Positions 28,370-38,606 of a stretch of 38,607 bases of DNA are shown in pieces. The notes under the pieces are model-generated. The model ran no database searches and was not told the DNA's origin. It saw only the letters and a list, made by a program, of their open reading frames with translations. Source of the stretch: an uncultured Gammaproteobacteria bacterium (GTDB lineage: Bacteria; Pseudomonadota; Gammaproteobacteria; GCA-002705445; GCA-002716945); contig CACLCV010000007.1 in assembly GCA_902605525.1 (NCBI GenBank), forward strand, positions 1 through 38,607, given 5' to 3'. The first letter of the stretch is position 1, and the number at the start of each line of letters is the position of its first letter. The position numbers and the translations under genes are program-made.

Positions 28370-29437
28370 GCTAATTTTATTAATAAATATTTTTAATGTA
28401 AGTTTATCTTCATAGCGTTTTCTTGAATTATTACTAAATTTTTTACAAAGATCAGGTGATTGAAGAATTTTCTTAATTGCCTTTGATAATTCATTAGTAT
28501 TGTTAGGATTTACACATATACCCGTAGCATCATGTTTATTTAACCATGATATTCCTGAATCAATTAAGTTTGTTGTAACTAATGGTAAACCATATGACAT
28601 TGCTTCTACAATTGACATACCATAAGATTCAGATTTATTTATCGATGGCAAACAAAAGATAGATGCATTTTTATAAAATATTTTTTTCTTTGTGTTGTTT
28701 ATATCAGTCAAAATAAAAATTTTATTACCAAGGTTGTACTTAAGAATTACATCTTGCAATCTCTTATATTCTGGGCCATTTCCTATAATTATAAGTTTTG
28801 CATCAACATTTATCATTGCCATGATGAGGTTTTCATAGCCTTTGTATTTTACTAGACGCCCTACAGACAGGATGTACTGATTCTCAAAGATAGGATAGCA
28901 ATCTTCTATTAGTAAGTTGTTATCAACATCCTTGTCTGGTTCTTCAATTCCATATGGTATAACTTTAGTTTTAGATTTAAACAATGATAGTGAGTTCGAA
29001 TTATTTAGGTAGTTGTATGACGATATAATAATTGATGATGCTTTTTTTAATATCATTTTTTCCAAGGGCTTAATAAACGTATAAAGAAATTTATTATTTA
29101 TAATATCACTATGCCAATGAAGTATTATTGGCTTATCATTTACAAATAAAGCAACAATCAAAGCAAAAACATTAGGAAGATGAATATGAACAATATCATT
29201 ATTTTTGATTTCTCTAAGACTTTTTACAATATATTGAAAACTTATTGGTTGAGAAAAAAGATTTAATTTTACAGGTATCCTAAAAACGTTATTATCATTT
29301 TCAATTTGTTTGCTATTTGAAAAGCAGATAACTACATGATTGTTTTGATTATCATTGTCGACTATCAACGAAGTAACTTTCTCTATCCCTCCGAATTCAG
29401 GTGGATAATATTTACCAAGATGTATTATGCGCTTCAT
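28349..29437 (-). CDS. Glycosyltransferase family 4 (GT-B)
   Basis: GKYYPPEFGGIEKV, ILSVGRLVKYKGYENLI, KSESYGMSIVEAMSYGLPLVTTNL. Confidence 0.9.
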   Translation of the reverse strand: MKRIIHLGKYYPPEFGGIEKVTSLIVDNDNQNNHVVICFSNSKQIENDNNVFRIPVKLNLFSQPISFQYIVKSLREIKNNDIVHIHLPNVFALIVALFVNDKPIILHWHSDIINNKFLYTFIKPLEKMILKKASSIIISSYNYLNNSNSLSLFKSKTKVIPYGIEEPDKDVDNNLLIEDCYPIFENQYILSVGRLVKYKGYENLIMAMINVDAKLIIIGNGPEYKRLQDVILKYNLGNKIFILTDINNTKKKIFYKNASIFCLPSINKSESYGMSIVEAMSYGLPLVTTNLIDSGISWLNKHDATGICVNPNNTNELSKAIKKILQSPDLCKKFSNNSRKRYEDKLTLKIFINKISKIYDEL

Positions 29438-29470
29438 TATGTCTATTCTAAATGTTAAAAGTGATTTTAA

Positions 29471-29499
29471 TTGAAGATTAGCTTATTTGGTATTAGAAT
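29471..29499 (+). promoter_or_regulatory. Putative sigma70 promoter for fhs (TTGAAG, 17-nt spacer, TAGAAT)
   Basis: -35-like TTGAAG 29471-29476 and -10-like TAGAAT 29494-29499; spacing exactly 17. Confidence 0.4.
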
Positions 29500-29510
29500 A
29501 TAACCCTACT

Positions 29511-31184
29511 ATGAAAACAGATATAGAAATAGCTCAAGCGGCAAAATTAGAGAAAATAACCGAAATAGCCTCAAAACTTAATATTCCAGAGGATTCTTTA
29601 GAGCCATTCGGGCATTATAAAGCCAAGATCTCTCTAGATTATCTTAAATCAATAGAATCGAATCAAGATGGTAAGCTTATATTAGTTACTGCCATAAGTC
29701 CTACGCCTGCAGGCGAGGGTAAAACTACAACATCTGTAGGATTAGGTGATGCATTAAACAAAATAGGAAAAAAAGCGCTAGTCACTATAAGGGAGCCTTC
29801 ATTAGGACCAGTTTTTGGAATGAAAGGTGGTGCAGCTGGAGGCGGAATGTCTCAGGTGATACCTATGGAGGATATAAATCTTCATTTCACAGGGGATTTT
29901 AATGCAATTCAATTAGCAAATAATTTGCTCGCAGCTATGCTAGATAATCACATTCATCATGGTAATAAATTACAGATTGATGTTAGAAGGGTTGCATGGA
30001 AGAGGGTACTTGATATGAATGATAGAGCACTTAGATCTACAGTTTGCTCTCTAGGTTCAGTTGGCAACGGATATCCAAGACAAGATGGATTTGATATTGT
30101 TGTTGCGTCTGAAATCATGGCAATATTTTGCCTAGCTACTTCTATAAAAGACTTGAAGGAAAGATTAGGTAAAATTGTTATAGCATATACACGAGATCGT
30201 AAACCAATACTTGCTAAAGATATTAATGCACATGGCGCTATGACCGTTTTACTTAAAGATGCAATGAAGCCAAACTTGGTTCAAACACTGGAAAATAATC
30301 CAGCAGTGATTCATGGTGGTCCATTTGCAAATATTGCACATGGATGTAATTCTGTAATTGCAACGAAAGCTTCTTTAAAATTAGCAGATTATGTAGTCAC
30401 TGAAGCAGGCTTTGGAGCTGACTTGGGGGCTGAAAAATTTCTTGATATAAAATGTAGAAAAGCTGGTCTTAAACCATCTGCAGTTGTTCTAGTAGCAACA
30501 ATAAGGGCATTAAAATATCATGGTGGATGTTCAATTGAGGATTTAAATAAAGAGAGTACAGATTATCTCTCGAAAGGACTGACAAATCTTGAAAGACATG
30601 TACATAATTTGAAAAATAATTATGGATTACCAGTCGTCGTTGGTATAAATGGTTTCAGCTTTGATACCGAAAAGGAAAAGGACTTACTTAAAGCTAAATC
30701 AAAAGAGTTAAATGTACCCATAGTTTCATCTACTCATTGGGCTGATGGAGGTGCTGGCGCTAAAGAATTAGCAGAAACTGTTGTTAAAACTATTAATGAG
30801 TCAGAAAATAATTTTGACTTCTTATATCCTGATGATATGCCTCTATGGGATAAAATGGAAACAATAGCAAAAAAAATATATGGTGCTTCGAGTATATCCG
30901 CACCAGCTAACATTAAAAAACAAATCGATGATTTGCAAGCTAATGGCTATGGCAAGTTCCCTGTATGTGTTGCAAAAACACAATATTCATTTTCTACAGA
31001 TCCTACACTTAGAGGAGCGCCTTCTGATCATGAAATACCAATTAGAGAGGTCAGACTTTCTGCAGGTGCAGAGTTCATTGTAATGGTATGTGGCGATATT
31101 ATGACAATGCCAGGGTTACCGAAAGTACCAGCTGCTGAGAGAATAGACATAGATGATGATGGCAACATCATAGGCTTATTCTAG
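29511..31184 (+). CDS. fhs: Formate--tetrahydrofolate ligase
   Basis: [67 protein letters not shown] 29511 preferred over TTG 29487. Confidence 0.95.
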   Translation: MKTDIEIAQAAKLEKITEIASKLNIPEDSLEPFGHYKAKISLDYLKSIESNQDGKLILVTAISPTPAGEGKTTTSVGLGDALNKIGKKALVTIREPSLGPVFGMKGGAAGGGMSQVIPMEDINLHFTGDFNAIQLANNLLAAMLDNHIHHGNKLQIDVRRVAWKRVLDMNDRALRSTVCSLGSVGNGYPRQDGFDIVVASEIMAIFCLATSIKDLKERLGKIVIAYTRDRKPILAKDINAHGAMTVLLKDAMKPNLVQTLENNPAVIHGGPFANIAHGCNSVIATKASLKLADYVVTEAGFGADLGAEKFLDIKCRKAGLKPSAVVLVATIRALKYHGGCSIEDLNKESTDYLSKGLTNLERHVHNLKNNYGLPVVVGINGFSFDTEKEKDLLKAKSKELNVPIVSSTHWADGGAGAKELAETVVKTINESENNFDFLYPDDMPLWDKMETIAKKIYGASSISAPANIKKQIDDLQANGYGKFPVCVAKTQYSFSTDPTLRGAPSDHEIPIREVRLSAGAEFIVMVCGDIMTMPGLPKVPAAERIDIDDDGNIIGLF

Positions 31185-31253
31185 TTATAATTAAGAGCAG
31201 TTGATTAAACTCAAACTACATGCTTGTATGTAAATGTAGTATTATCATTTCTT

Positions 31254-31934
31254 GTGGAACTTGTACTTCAATCATTAGCTAATATTTTTGAACTTAACAA
31301 TAGCTTCAAAGATGTAGTTATTCTATCACTTTATGTTTCTGTGATAGCAACAATCATTTCTTCAGTTATATCTATCTATTTGACTAGTTATATGGCTATT
31401 AAAAACTTCTTTGGTAAAGATGCTATCACGCTTATCTTCAACTCATTGATGAGCTTACCACCAGTCGTTGTAGGATTAATATTGTATATAACATTTTCCT
31501 CGTCCGGCGTTTTAGGTTTTATGGACCTTCTATATTCCCCGAACATAATGATAATCGCACAGTTTATTATCGTAACTCCAATTATTATTTCTCTATCTCT
31601 TAAATGTTTAAATGATAGGTACAGCCTCTTAAGTGATTATTTATTTTCTTTAAATACTAGCGAAAATAAAATACGAAGAACACTAGTATATGAATCACGA
31701 TATGATCTACTCATTATAGTGATAACTGGAATGAGTAGAGCGCTATCTGAAGTAGGGGCTGTAATAATAGTCGGCGGTAATATAGATAACTTAACTAGAG
31801 TGATGACAACTAGTATTGTCCTTGAAACCTCTAGAGGAGAGTTATCATTAGCACTGAGCTTAGGTATATCACTAATAGTTATTGCTGTAACAATGAATTT
31901 ATTAATCTCATACATTAAAAATAAACTATTATGA
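31254..31934 (+). CDS. tupB: Tungstate ABC transporter permease
   Basis: MELVLQSLANIF start (GTG; TTG at 31224 is alternative), LMSLPPVVVGLILY, EVGAVIIVGGNI; next to TupC- and TupA-like genes. Confidence 0.78.
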   Translation: MELVLQSLANIFELNNSFKDVVILSLYVSVIATIISSVISIYLTSYMAIKNFFGKDAITLIFNSLMSLPPVVVGLILYITFSSSGVLGFMDLLYSPNIMIIAQFIIVTPIIISLSLKCLNDRYSLLSDYLFSLNTSENKIRRTLVYESRYDLLIIVITGMSRALSEVGAVIIVGGNIDNLTRVMTTSIVLETSRGELSLALSLGISLIVIAVTMNLLISYIKNKLL

Positions 31935-32551
31935 ATATATTTTCTGTAAATAATTTATCATATAAGGTGTCAAATAAGTTGATAATTAAAAGTGCTACCT
32001 TTCATGTTAAAAAAAATGTAATATCTATTATTAAAGGATCAAATGGAGCTGGCAAAACAACGTTATTAAAAATTCTATTTGGTATGATTAAACCTACCTC
32101 AGGATCTATACAAAGACAATTTGATAATAAAACATATGAATTGTCATATGTATTTCAAAATTCTGTATTTTTAAATAGATCAGTTGAAGATAACCTAAAC
32201 CATGTTCTATTCTGTAAAAATATTAGTAAATCTAAATGGAAAAATTTAATACTAAAAACACTTAAAGAATTTAATTTAGATTATATGCTTTCTCTAGATT
32301 TAAAATCTTTATCTGGTGGTGAACTTCAATTACTTGCTCTTGTTAGAGCTGTTCTAATTTATCCTGATATTTTATTTTATGATGAACCGACCAATAATCT
32401 TGATAGCCAAAATATTGAGACATTCGTTAAAATGATAAACAAATTTGATTCAAATGGCACTTCAATAATTATTGTAAGCCATGATGATGATCTTATAAAA
32501 AAATTAAAACATGATGAGCTAATAATGAAGGAGGGTGTAATATCAAAATGA
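31931..32551 (+). CDS. tupC: Tungstate ABC transporter ATPase
   Basis: Walker A GSNGAGKTT, LSGGELQLLALVRAVL, FYDEPTNNLD. Confidence 0.8.
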   Translation: MNIFSVNNLSYKVSNKLIIKSATFHVKKNVISIIKGSNGAGKTTLLKILFGMIKPTSGSIQRQFDNKTYELSYVFQNSVFLNRSVEDNLNHVLFCKNISKSKWKNLILKTLKEFNLDYMLSLDLKSLSGGELQLLALVRAVLIYPDILFYDEPTNNLDSQNIETFVKMINKFDSNGTSIIIVSHDDDLIKKLKHDELIMKEGVISK

Positions 32552-33342
32552 AAAGATTATTCTTAATAGCTACACTATTTTTCATATCTTTTAGTTCACA
32601 TGCCAGTTCAGTAACTATTCAATCTACTACTTCTACTCGCGACTCTGGTCTTTATGAGTACCTTTTACCATATTATCCTGATTTTAATAAAATAAATATA
32701 AAAGTAATAGCAGTTGGAACTGGTCAAGCAATTATGAATGCTAAAAACTGTGATGGAAACATCTTAATAGTTCATGATAAAGAGCGTGAAATAAAATTTA
32801 TTACTGATGGACACGGGTCAGATAGACATAATCTTATGTATAATGATTTCATTATAATTGGACCTAGCACAGATGAAGCTGATATATCATCGTCCAGGTC
32901 AGTTCAAGAAGCATTCAGTAGAATTTATAAGAAAAAGCATAAATTTGTATCAAGAGCAGACTCTAGCGGAACACATTCTTCTGAAATCGCTATATGGAAT
33001 CAACTTAAACTTGATCCTTCCACTTATACTGGCAAGTGGTACCTTGAGTCAGGACAAGGTATGGGGCCATCTCTTAATATAGCAATTTCACTTGATGCAT
33101 ATATACTTTCGGATAGATCTACATGGCTAAGATTTAAAAACAAACAAACGCATAAAATTGTTTACGAAAACTCATCTGAACTAAGAAATGACTACGGTAT
33201 GATATTAGTGAATCATAAAAAGTGTAAAAATCTTGATTATGATTCTTCACTAAAACTTTATCAATGGCTTGCTTCAGACGATGCTGCTGCAATTATTAGA
33301 AATTATAGGGTTTCAAATTCTCATGTTTTTTATATAGATTAA
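32548..33342 (+). CDS. tupA: Tungstate-binding periplasmic protein
   Basis: Signal peptide MKRLFLIATLFFISFSSHA; IQSTTSTRDSGLYEYLLPYY TupA-type TTST/DSGL motif, NDFIIIGPSTDEA. Confidence 0.85.
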   Translation: MKRLFLIATLFFISFSSHASSVTIQSTTSTRDSGLYEYLLPYYPDFNKINIKVIAVGTGQAIMNAKNCDGNILIVHDKEREIKFITDGHGSDRHNLMYNDFIIIGPSTDEADISSSRSVQEAFSRIYKKKHKFVSRADSSGTHSSEIAIWNQLKLDPSTYTGKWYLESGQGMGPSLNIAISLDAYILSDRSTWLRFKNKQTHKIVYENSSELRNDYGMILVNHKKCKNLDYDSSLKLYQWLASDDAAAIIRNYRVSNSHVFYID

Positions 33343-33416
33343 TTACATAATATATATTATACGAACCTATATATTAATCTAGCATATAATATTCATATAA
33401 CCTATTCTACTTATAT

Positions 33417-34919
33417 ATGGACATAAATGATCGTATAAAGGATGTAGATCTCCATCTAGTACTAGGAAACCAGTTATTTCCAATATCAAATGTAAATAAA
33501 ATCAATCCTACGAAGATATTCATGAGAGAGGATTATGGCTTATGTACATATGAGAAGCACCATAAGCATAAGATCACCCTCTTCTTATCATCTATGCGTT
33601 CGTACAAAGATTATTTAAATAAACATAATTACAGTGTTCATTATGAATATTTAAATGTAGATAAATCAATTAGTTATATTGATTCTTTAAAAGATTATAT
33701 AAATAAAGAAAAAATTAAAACCATGAGCGTATGGACAGTTGAAGATAAATGGTTTGAAAAAATAATAAACAAAATTTCAGAACAATTAAATGATCTAATA
33801 ATACTCGATAGTCCTATGTTTCTTACAAATAGAGATGAATTTATATCAATGTGCCCTAAAACGTCAAAACCAACATATAAGATGACAAACTTTTATATCA
33901 ATCAAAGAAAGAAATTAAATATATTAATGGATAATGGTAAACCCACTGGTGGCAAATGGACTTTTGATAGCGAAAATAGAAAAAAAATAAGCCATAAGGT
34001 GCTACCACCTCCAGTTAAAAAATTTAGACATACAAAACACACTAAAGATATAAAAGACATAGTGTCTAAATACTTTGAAGATCATTATGGAAATATTAAA
34101 GAATTCAACTACCCTACTACACGCAAACAAGCTATTGAGAATTTAGATGATTTTATAGTAAACAAATTTAAGTCATTTGGTGATTACGAAGACTCAGTTG
34201 ATCAAAGATCATATCTTTGGTTTCATTCAAACTTAAGCTCTTCTCTAAATCTTGGTCTGATAACACCCACTGATATAATCAATAAAATCAATAATTTAAA
34301 AGGTATACCTATAAATTCTTATGAAGGTTTTTTGCGCCAGATTATCGGCTGGCGCGAATTCATGAGAGGTTTGTATCACTTAGAAGGGAAAAATATTGAA
34401 AGAGGTAATTTTTTTAATCATAAAAGAAAGCTATGTGATTCCTGGTATACAGGAGAAACCGGCATAGATCCTTTGGATTACAGTATAAAAAGCACCATAA
34501 AATATGCATATTCGCATCATATTGAGAGGTTGATGATACAAGTTAACCTTATGAATTTATGTGAAATAGAGCCAAAGAATGCTTATAAATGGTTTATGGA
34601 GCTATATATAGACTCTTCAGATTGGGTTATGACACCAAATGTATATAGCATGGGTCTTTTTGCTGACGGAGGGATAATGGCCACTAAACCTTATATATGC
34701 GGTTCGAATTATATATTAAAAATGATGGACTTTAAAAAAGGAGAATGGTGTGATACTTTTGATGGCCTTTATTGGAGGTTCATAGATAAGAACCGTAAAT
34801 TTTTTAAAACTAATCCAAGATTGAATATGATGGTGAGTTTATTTGATAAAATGAAGAAAGAAAGAAAAGAAATTATCTTAACCAGAGCAAATCAATTTTT
34901 AAGAGATAATACGAGATGA
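33417..34919 (+). CDS. Cryptochrome/photolyase family protein (PhrB/(6-4)-photolyase-related, DPRP type)
   Basis: VDLHLVLGNQLFP, PTGGKWTFDSENRKK, YEGFLRQIIGWREFMRG, HHIERLMI, WVMTPNVYSMGLFADGGIMATKPYI. Confidence 0.88.
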   Translation: MDINDRIKDVDLHLVLGNQLFPISNVNKINPTKIFMREDYGLCTYEKHHKHKITLFLSSMRSYKDYLNKHNYSVHYEYLNVDKSISYIDSLKDYINKEKIKTMSVWTVEDKWFEKIINKISEQLNDLIILDSPMFLTNRDEFISMCPKTSKPTYKMTNFYINQRKKLNILMDNGKPTGGKWTFDSENRKKISHKVLPPPVKKFRHTKHTKDIKDIVSKYFEDHYGNIKEFNYPTTRKQAIENLDDFIVNKFKSFGDYEDSVDQRSYLWFHSNLSSSLNLGLITPTDIINKINNLKGIPINSYEGFLRQIIGWREFMRGLYHLEGKNIERGNFFNHKRKLCDSWYTGETGIDPLDYSIKSTIKYAYSHHIERLMIQVNLMNLCEIEPKNAYKWFMELYIDSSDWVMTPNVYSMGLFADGGIMATKPYICGSNYILKMMDFKKGEWCDTFDGLYWRFIDKNRKFFKTNPRLNMMVSLFDKMKKERKEIILTRANQFLRDNTR

Positions 34920-35269
34920 TCAAGGTTTTGTTTAATGACAGTTGTTCAATATGCTCCAAGGAGATAAATCATTATAAATCGATAGATAATGATATAAATT
35001 GGATAGATATTAATGATTTAGAAATATCTACTAAATTATCTGGAAAGAGCCATAAGGATCTTCTCAGACGATTACATGTTGTTAAAGATAATGAGGTCTA
35101 CTCTGGTGTAGAGGCATTCGTTATTATGTGGAGAAATATTCCTAAGTACAAATGGATTGGTAACTTAGTCGCATTGCCAGGAGTCTATCAAATTAGTGTA
35201 ATATTTTATGAAGTCATAGCACTACTGCTATTTTATAAAAATAGACATCAGTTAAATGAAAAAAAGTAA
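34916..35269 (+). CDS. DCC family (DUF393) thiol-disulfide oxidoreductase-like protein
   Basis: [18 protein letters not shown] (DxxCxxC), [25 protein letters not shown] coupled to the photolyase-family gene. Confidence 0.82.
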   Translation: MIKVLFNDSCSICSKEINHYKSIDNDINWIDINDLEISTKLSGKSHKDLLRRLHVVKDNEVYSGVEAFVIMWRNIPKYKWIGNLVALPGVYQISVIFYEVIALLLFYKNRHQLNEKK

Positions 35270-35393
35270 CCTTCCGAAAAAAATATGTCCTATCTGTAAA
35301 TTACCATTCTCGTGGAGGAAAAAGTGGGAGCGAGATTGGCAGAGTGTAAAATATTGCTCAGAGAGGTGTCGTAGAGCTGCAAAAAAGGTGTGA
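35256..35393 (+). CDS. DUF2256-like small zinc-ribbon protein (45 aa; absent from ORF track)
   Basis: [45 protein letters not shown]; CxxC...CxxxC with PFxWRKKW, overlapping the DCC gene end. Confidence 0.87.
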   Translation: MKKSNLPKKICPICKLPFSWRKKWERDWQSVKYCSERCRRAAKKV

Positions 35394-35427
35394 TAAATAT
35401 CAGCTGACGATACTAGTGGTTTGTAGC

Positions 35428-35901
35428 TTATTTTTTTCGATATTCCCATGGTTCTAGAGGATTTTTTGTACTCCAAAGGCCATTATTATTTGTTTTAGCG
35501 TAATCCTCAAGATTTATAAGATATCGGTTGTTTCTGTATCTCTTATATACCCATGCATTTCCGCTTTTTATAAGTTTTGCATTTACAAATATAGACCCTT
35601 TATCATCATGTATGTAAACTTCTCCGATTATTCTGTTGTACCTATCTTTTCTATATGTATCAATCTGTACCCTTTTATCTAGAACTAAATTTGTTAAATA
35701 ATTTTTACTTCGTACTCCAAATGCCTGCCTTAACTCGGGTGCGTCGATATAACTGAGTCTTATTTTTACATGTTTATTCTCAGTTTTGACCCAAATTGTA
35801 TCCCCGTCAATTACTTTAATGACCTTAGCATCAAATTGACCAGAGAAGGCAGAGCCTGTAATAATTAGACTAAAAAGAATTATAAATTTTCTAAGAAACA
35901 T
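35428..35901 (-). CDS. Thermonuclease (SNase-like) family protein, secreted
   Basis: Signal peptide then AKVIKVIDGDTIWVKTENKHVKIRLSYIDAPELRQ, DRYNRIIGEVY, GNAWVYKRY. Confidence 0.87.
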   Translation of the reverse strand: MFLRKFIILFSLIITGSAFSGQFDAKVIKVIDGDTIWVKTENKHVKIRLSYIDAPELRQAFGVRSKNYLTNLVLDKRVQIDTYRKDRYNRIIGEVYIHDDKGSIFVNAKLIKSGNAWVYKRYRNNRYLINLEDYAKTNNNGLWSTKNPLEPWEYRKK

Positions 35902-37034
35902 TTTATTTCTCTTGAGAATGTTTCAATATCAACAAGAAATGAATCATGCCCTTGTAAACAGTCTAAACTTTTATAAGCAACTTTTGTTGTACCACTGGCT
36001 AGATATTCAGCAATTTCTTTTTGTTGGCTTACCGGGAATAAAGTATCAGATTCCACTCCAAGAACAAGTGCATTGCTTAATCCCGTCTGCCCTAGTATTT
36101 CATTTGGCGAAGAGCCATAATCAACTAAATCAAACCAATCAATAGACCTAGATAGATATAAATAAGAATTTGCATCGAAAACATTTTGGAATTTTATTGC
36201 CAGATGTTCTAAGTAAGATTCTATTTCAAATTCAAAACCAGTATTTTCTATACCAAAAGTATTTTGTGTTATTTCTGTTTTAGCAGATTTTTTTCTACCA
36301 AATCGTTGTGCCCATTCATCAGCCGAACGATAAGAGAGCATACCAAGTTTACGTGCAATACGTACACCATTAAGAGGCGGATTATCATATGAATAGTAAC
36401 CATTGTTCCATAATGGATCTTTTCTAATTACTTCCCTTTGTAACGACCGAATTGCTATAGAATATGGCAATGACTGTCTTGCAGTTGAAATAGCAATAAA
36501 GTTTCTAACAAAATTATTATTTTGTATTATTAATGCAAGGCTGTGCATACCACCCATAGATGGGCCTACTAAAGTATGAATAGATTTAATTTCTAGTTTG
36601 TCAAATAATAATTTTGATGCCGTAGCCATATCATCAATCGTCAATTCAGGGAAAGTTAATCTGTATGGCTCTCCTGTTATTTCATTTATTGATGCAGGAC
36701 CTGTAGATCCAAAACAACTTCCTAGGGAATTTATACATACTACATAATATCTATTTGTATCAAATGCTTTACCTTTACCAACCATACCTTCCCACCAGCC
36801 AGTTTCAGGATTAGTAGCGCTTGAAGCAACATGTGAACTGGCACTTAGACCCGTTAAGATAACTATAATATTATCTTTTTCTTTTGATAACTCACCCCAT
36901 GTTTCATAAGCTAGAACAGGTTTTTTTAGATAACCTCCTCTTTTTAGGCGCAACGAATCAGTTAAAGTAATCTTTTGAAATCCCGGGTTAGTTTTTTCAA
37001 ATAAACTAACGACTTTTTTATCAGATTTTGGCAT
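35880..37034 (-). CDS. metX: Homoserine O-acyltransferase (MetX family)
   Basis: LAYETWGELSKEKDNIIVILTGLSASSHV, VGPSMGGMHSLALI nucleophile elbow, GHDSFLVD; acyl donor (acetyl or succinyl) not decided. Confidence 0.9.
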   Translation of the reverse strand: MPKSDKKVVSLFEKTNPGFQKITLTDSLRLKRGGYLKKPVLAYETWGELSKEKDNIIVILTGLSASSHVASSATNPETGWWEGMVGKGKAFDTNRYYVVCINSLGSCFGSTGPASINEITGEPYRLTFPELTIDDMATASKLLFDKLEIKSIHTLVGPSMGGMHSLALIIQNNNFVRNFIAISTARQSLPYSIAIRSLQREVIRKDPLWNNGYYSYDNPPLNGVRIARKLGMLSYRSADEWAQRFGRKKSAKTEITQNTFGIENTGFEFEIESYLEHLAIKFQNVFDANSYLYLSRSIDWFDLVDYGSSPNEILGQTGLSNALVLGVESDTLFPVSQQKEIAEYLASGTTKVAYKSLDCLQGHDSFLVDIETFSREIKCFLENL

Positions 37035-37052
37035 AACTGGATATTATTATGA

Positions 37053-37952
37053 TTAGCTTGCTAATTCAATTGATAAGTTATTGAGTAGATATTTAGGGTT
37101 TATATTCATCAAAATATTCTTTTTAATATTTGGAATTATTTCATAGATGTTTGAAAGCTTTTTTATGTGCCCTTTAGATTCTATAGTCTTGAGGTCAGTA
37201 GAAATATATTTCTTCAATATATATATAATATACATATTAATTATCTCTATTATTAATTTAATACCTAATTTATTCCAAATTATAGAGACATCAACAGGAT
37301 CATATGATTTATCTAGGAGTCCGTTAATTTGATCGACTGTTTCATTAAGTGATGTAGATATGTCATAAATATTGTCATTATCTTTTAAAAAAGAATGTCT
37401 TAAAAAGAAAAACTCTTCAAAGCTATTAGAGCTATCATCGATATATGAATCAATATTTATATGTAAGCATCTACTTTTAATTGTTTCATGCACATCTTTA
37501 ACAGAGTTACAAATAAGAATGAATGAGCAATTTGAAGAAACTTCTTCAAGTGTTTTCAGTAAAGCTGATGATGCTTCAATATTCATCTTTGAAACGTCAT
37601 TTAAAATAACAATTTTTTTATCTTTATGTGCTGATAACTGCGTGAATGATATGACGTCTCTGATTTGATTGATTGTTATTTCAGTCCCAATTTTATTCGA
37701 GTCTATATTATTAACTAAGCCATAATTATTAAGAACTAAGTCTTTGTTTGAAACCGAATTAACTGTTTTGCCAGTTTTATCTATTATCGGTAGAGATACA
37801 TATTTTACATCTGGATTATTTTCTAATTGATCTTTTGTGATATTCATCTCGCTGCAAATTTTTTGCGTTACTAATAAATATCTATTATTTAGGTCTGTTG
37901 ATGTAACTAAATAGTTACTAGGTTTATTACTCAATATTAATTGATCTATCAT
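37053..37952 (-). CDS. holB: DNA polymerase III delta' subunit-like
   Basis: KKIVILNDVSKMNIEASSALLKTLEEVSSNCSFILICNSVKDVHETIKSRC; located directly after tmk. Confidence 0.82.
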   Translation of the reverse strand: MIDQLILSNKPSNYLVTSTDLNNRYLLVTQKICSEMNITKDQLENNPDVKYVSLPIIDKTGKTVNSVSNKDLVLNNYGLVNNIDSNKIGTEITINQIRDVISFTQLSAHKDKKIVILNDVSKMNIEASSALLKTLEEVSSNCSFILICNSVKDVHETIKSRCLHINIDSYIDDSSNSFEEFFFLRHSFLKDNDNIYDISTSLNETVDQINGLLDKSYDPVDVSIIWNKLGIKLIIEIINMYIIYILKKYISTDLKTIESKGHIKKLSNIYEIIPNIKKNILMNINPKYLLNNLSIELAS

Positions 37953-38569
37953 TTTTTATCGAATATCTTATCTAGTGATTTAATTAAATTGTCTTTAGTT
38001 ATATCTTTATCAGCAGAAGTATCAATCTTTGTTATATTTTTCATACCATTGAAAACTAATTCATATGCGTTTGATAGATCTTCCAGGTAACTAAGTCCTC
38101 TACTTTCAAATTTATCTGTTACTGATCGTTTTGAAATTCTTTTAAAACTTTCTTTAGGAGTTGTGTATAAATAAATTATATGATCAATCATTTTAGAATA
38201 TATTGCATCAAATATTTCATGAACAGCTTTAACAGAAGAATTATTTCCAACTATACCCTGATAAACTAGAGTTGAATAATGATATCTGTCACAAACAACT
38301 GTTTTGCCAGCATCCAAGGCAGGTAATATAATCTTCTTATAGTTTTCATACCTTGAGGCATAAAAAAGCAATGAATCCGTAAGTTCTTCAGTATTATTAT
38401 CATCATTCAAAATTATGTCTCGAATTGATTCTCCAAAGCTTGTGCCGCCTGGTTCGCGAGTAAGAATATAATCTATCTTGTTATCAATCAGATAACGCTC
38501 AATTATCTTTATCTGAGATGACTTGCCTACTCCTTCACTACCCTCTACTACTATAAATTTATTACTCAT
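37949..38569 (-). CDS. tmk: Thymidylate kinase
   Basis: KFIVVEGSEGVGKSSQI P-loop, LTREPGGTSFGESIRDIIL, DRYHYSTLVYQG. Confidence 0.93.
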   Translation of the reverse strand: MSNKFIVVEGSEGVGKSSQIKIIERYLIDNKIDYILTREPGGTSFGESIRDIILNDDNNTEELTDSLLFYASRYENYKKIILPALDAGKTVVCDRYHYSTLVYQGIVGNNSSVKAVHEIFDAIYSKMIDHIIYLYTTPKESFKRISKRSVTDKFESRGLSYLEDLSNAYELVFNGMKNITKIDTSADKDITKDNLIKSLDKIFDKK

Positions 38570-38606
38570 ATATATATTTATGTAATAAATCCTCTAAATA
38601 TTCAAT
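38562..38606 (-). CDS. C-terminal 14 codons of an unidentified gene upstream of tmk (truncated)
   Basis: Only one reverse frame is open to the window edge (IEYLEDLLHKYIYE*) and its stop overlaps the tmk start by 8 nt. Confidence 0.3.
   Translation of the reverse strand: MEYLEDLLHKYIYE

Noticed and set aside
30880-31083. Same-strand ORFs in alternate frames inside fhs and tupA (also 32858-33082)
   Set aside because: Fully contained in conserved genes with no domain signature
31185-31253. Molybdenum/tungsten cofactor riboswitch upstream of tupB
   Set aside because: The spacer is too short for the known motif and no conserved stems were recognised
33347-33360. ATAATATATATTAT palindrome between tupA and the photolyase-family gene
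   Set aside because: Low-complexity AT palindrome in a very AT-rich gap; not distinguishable from background
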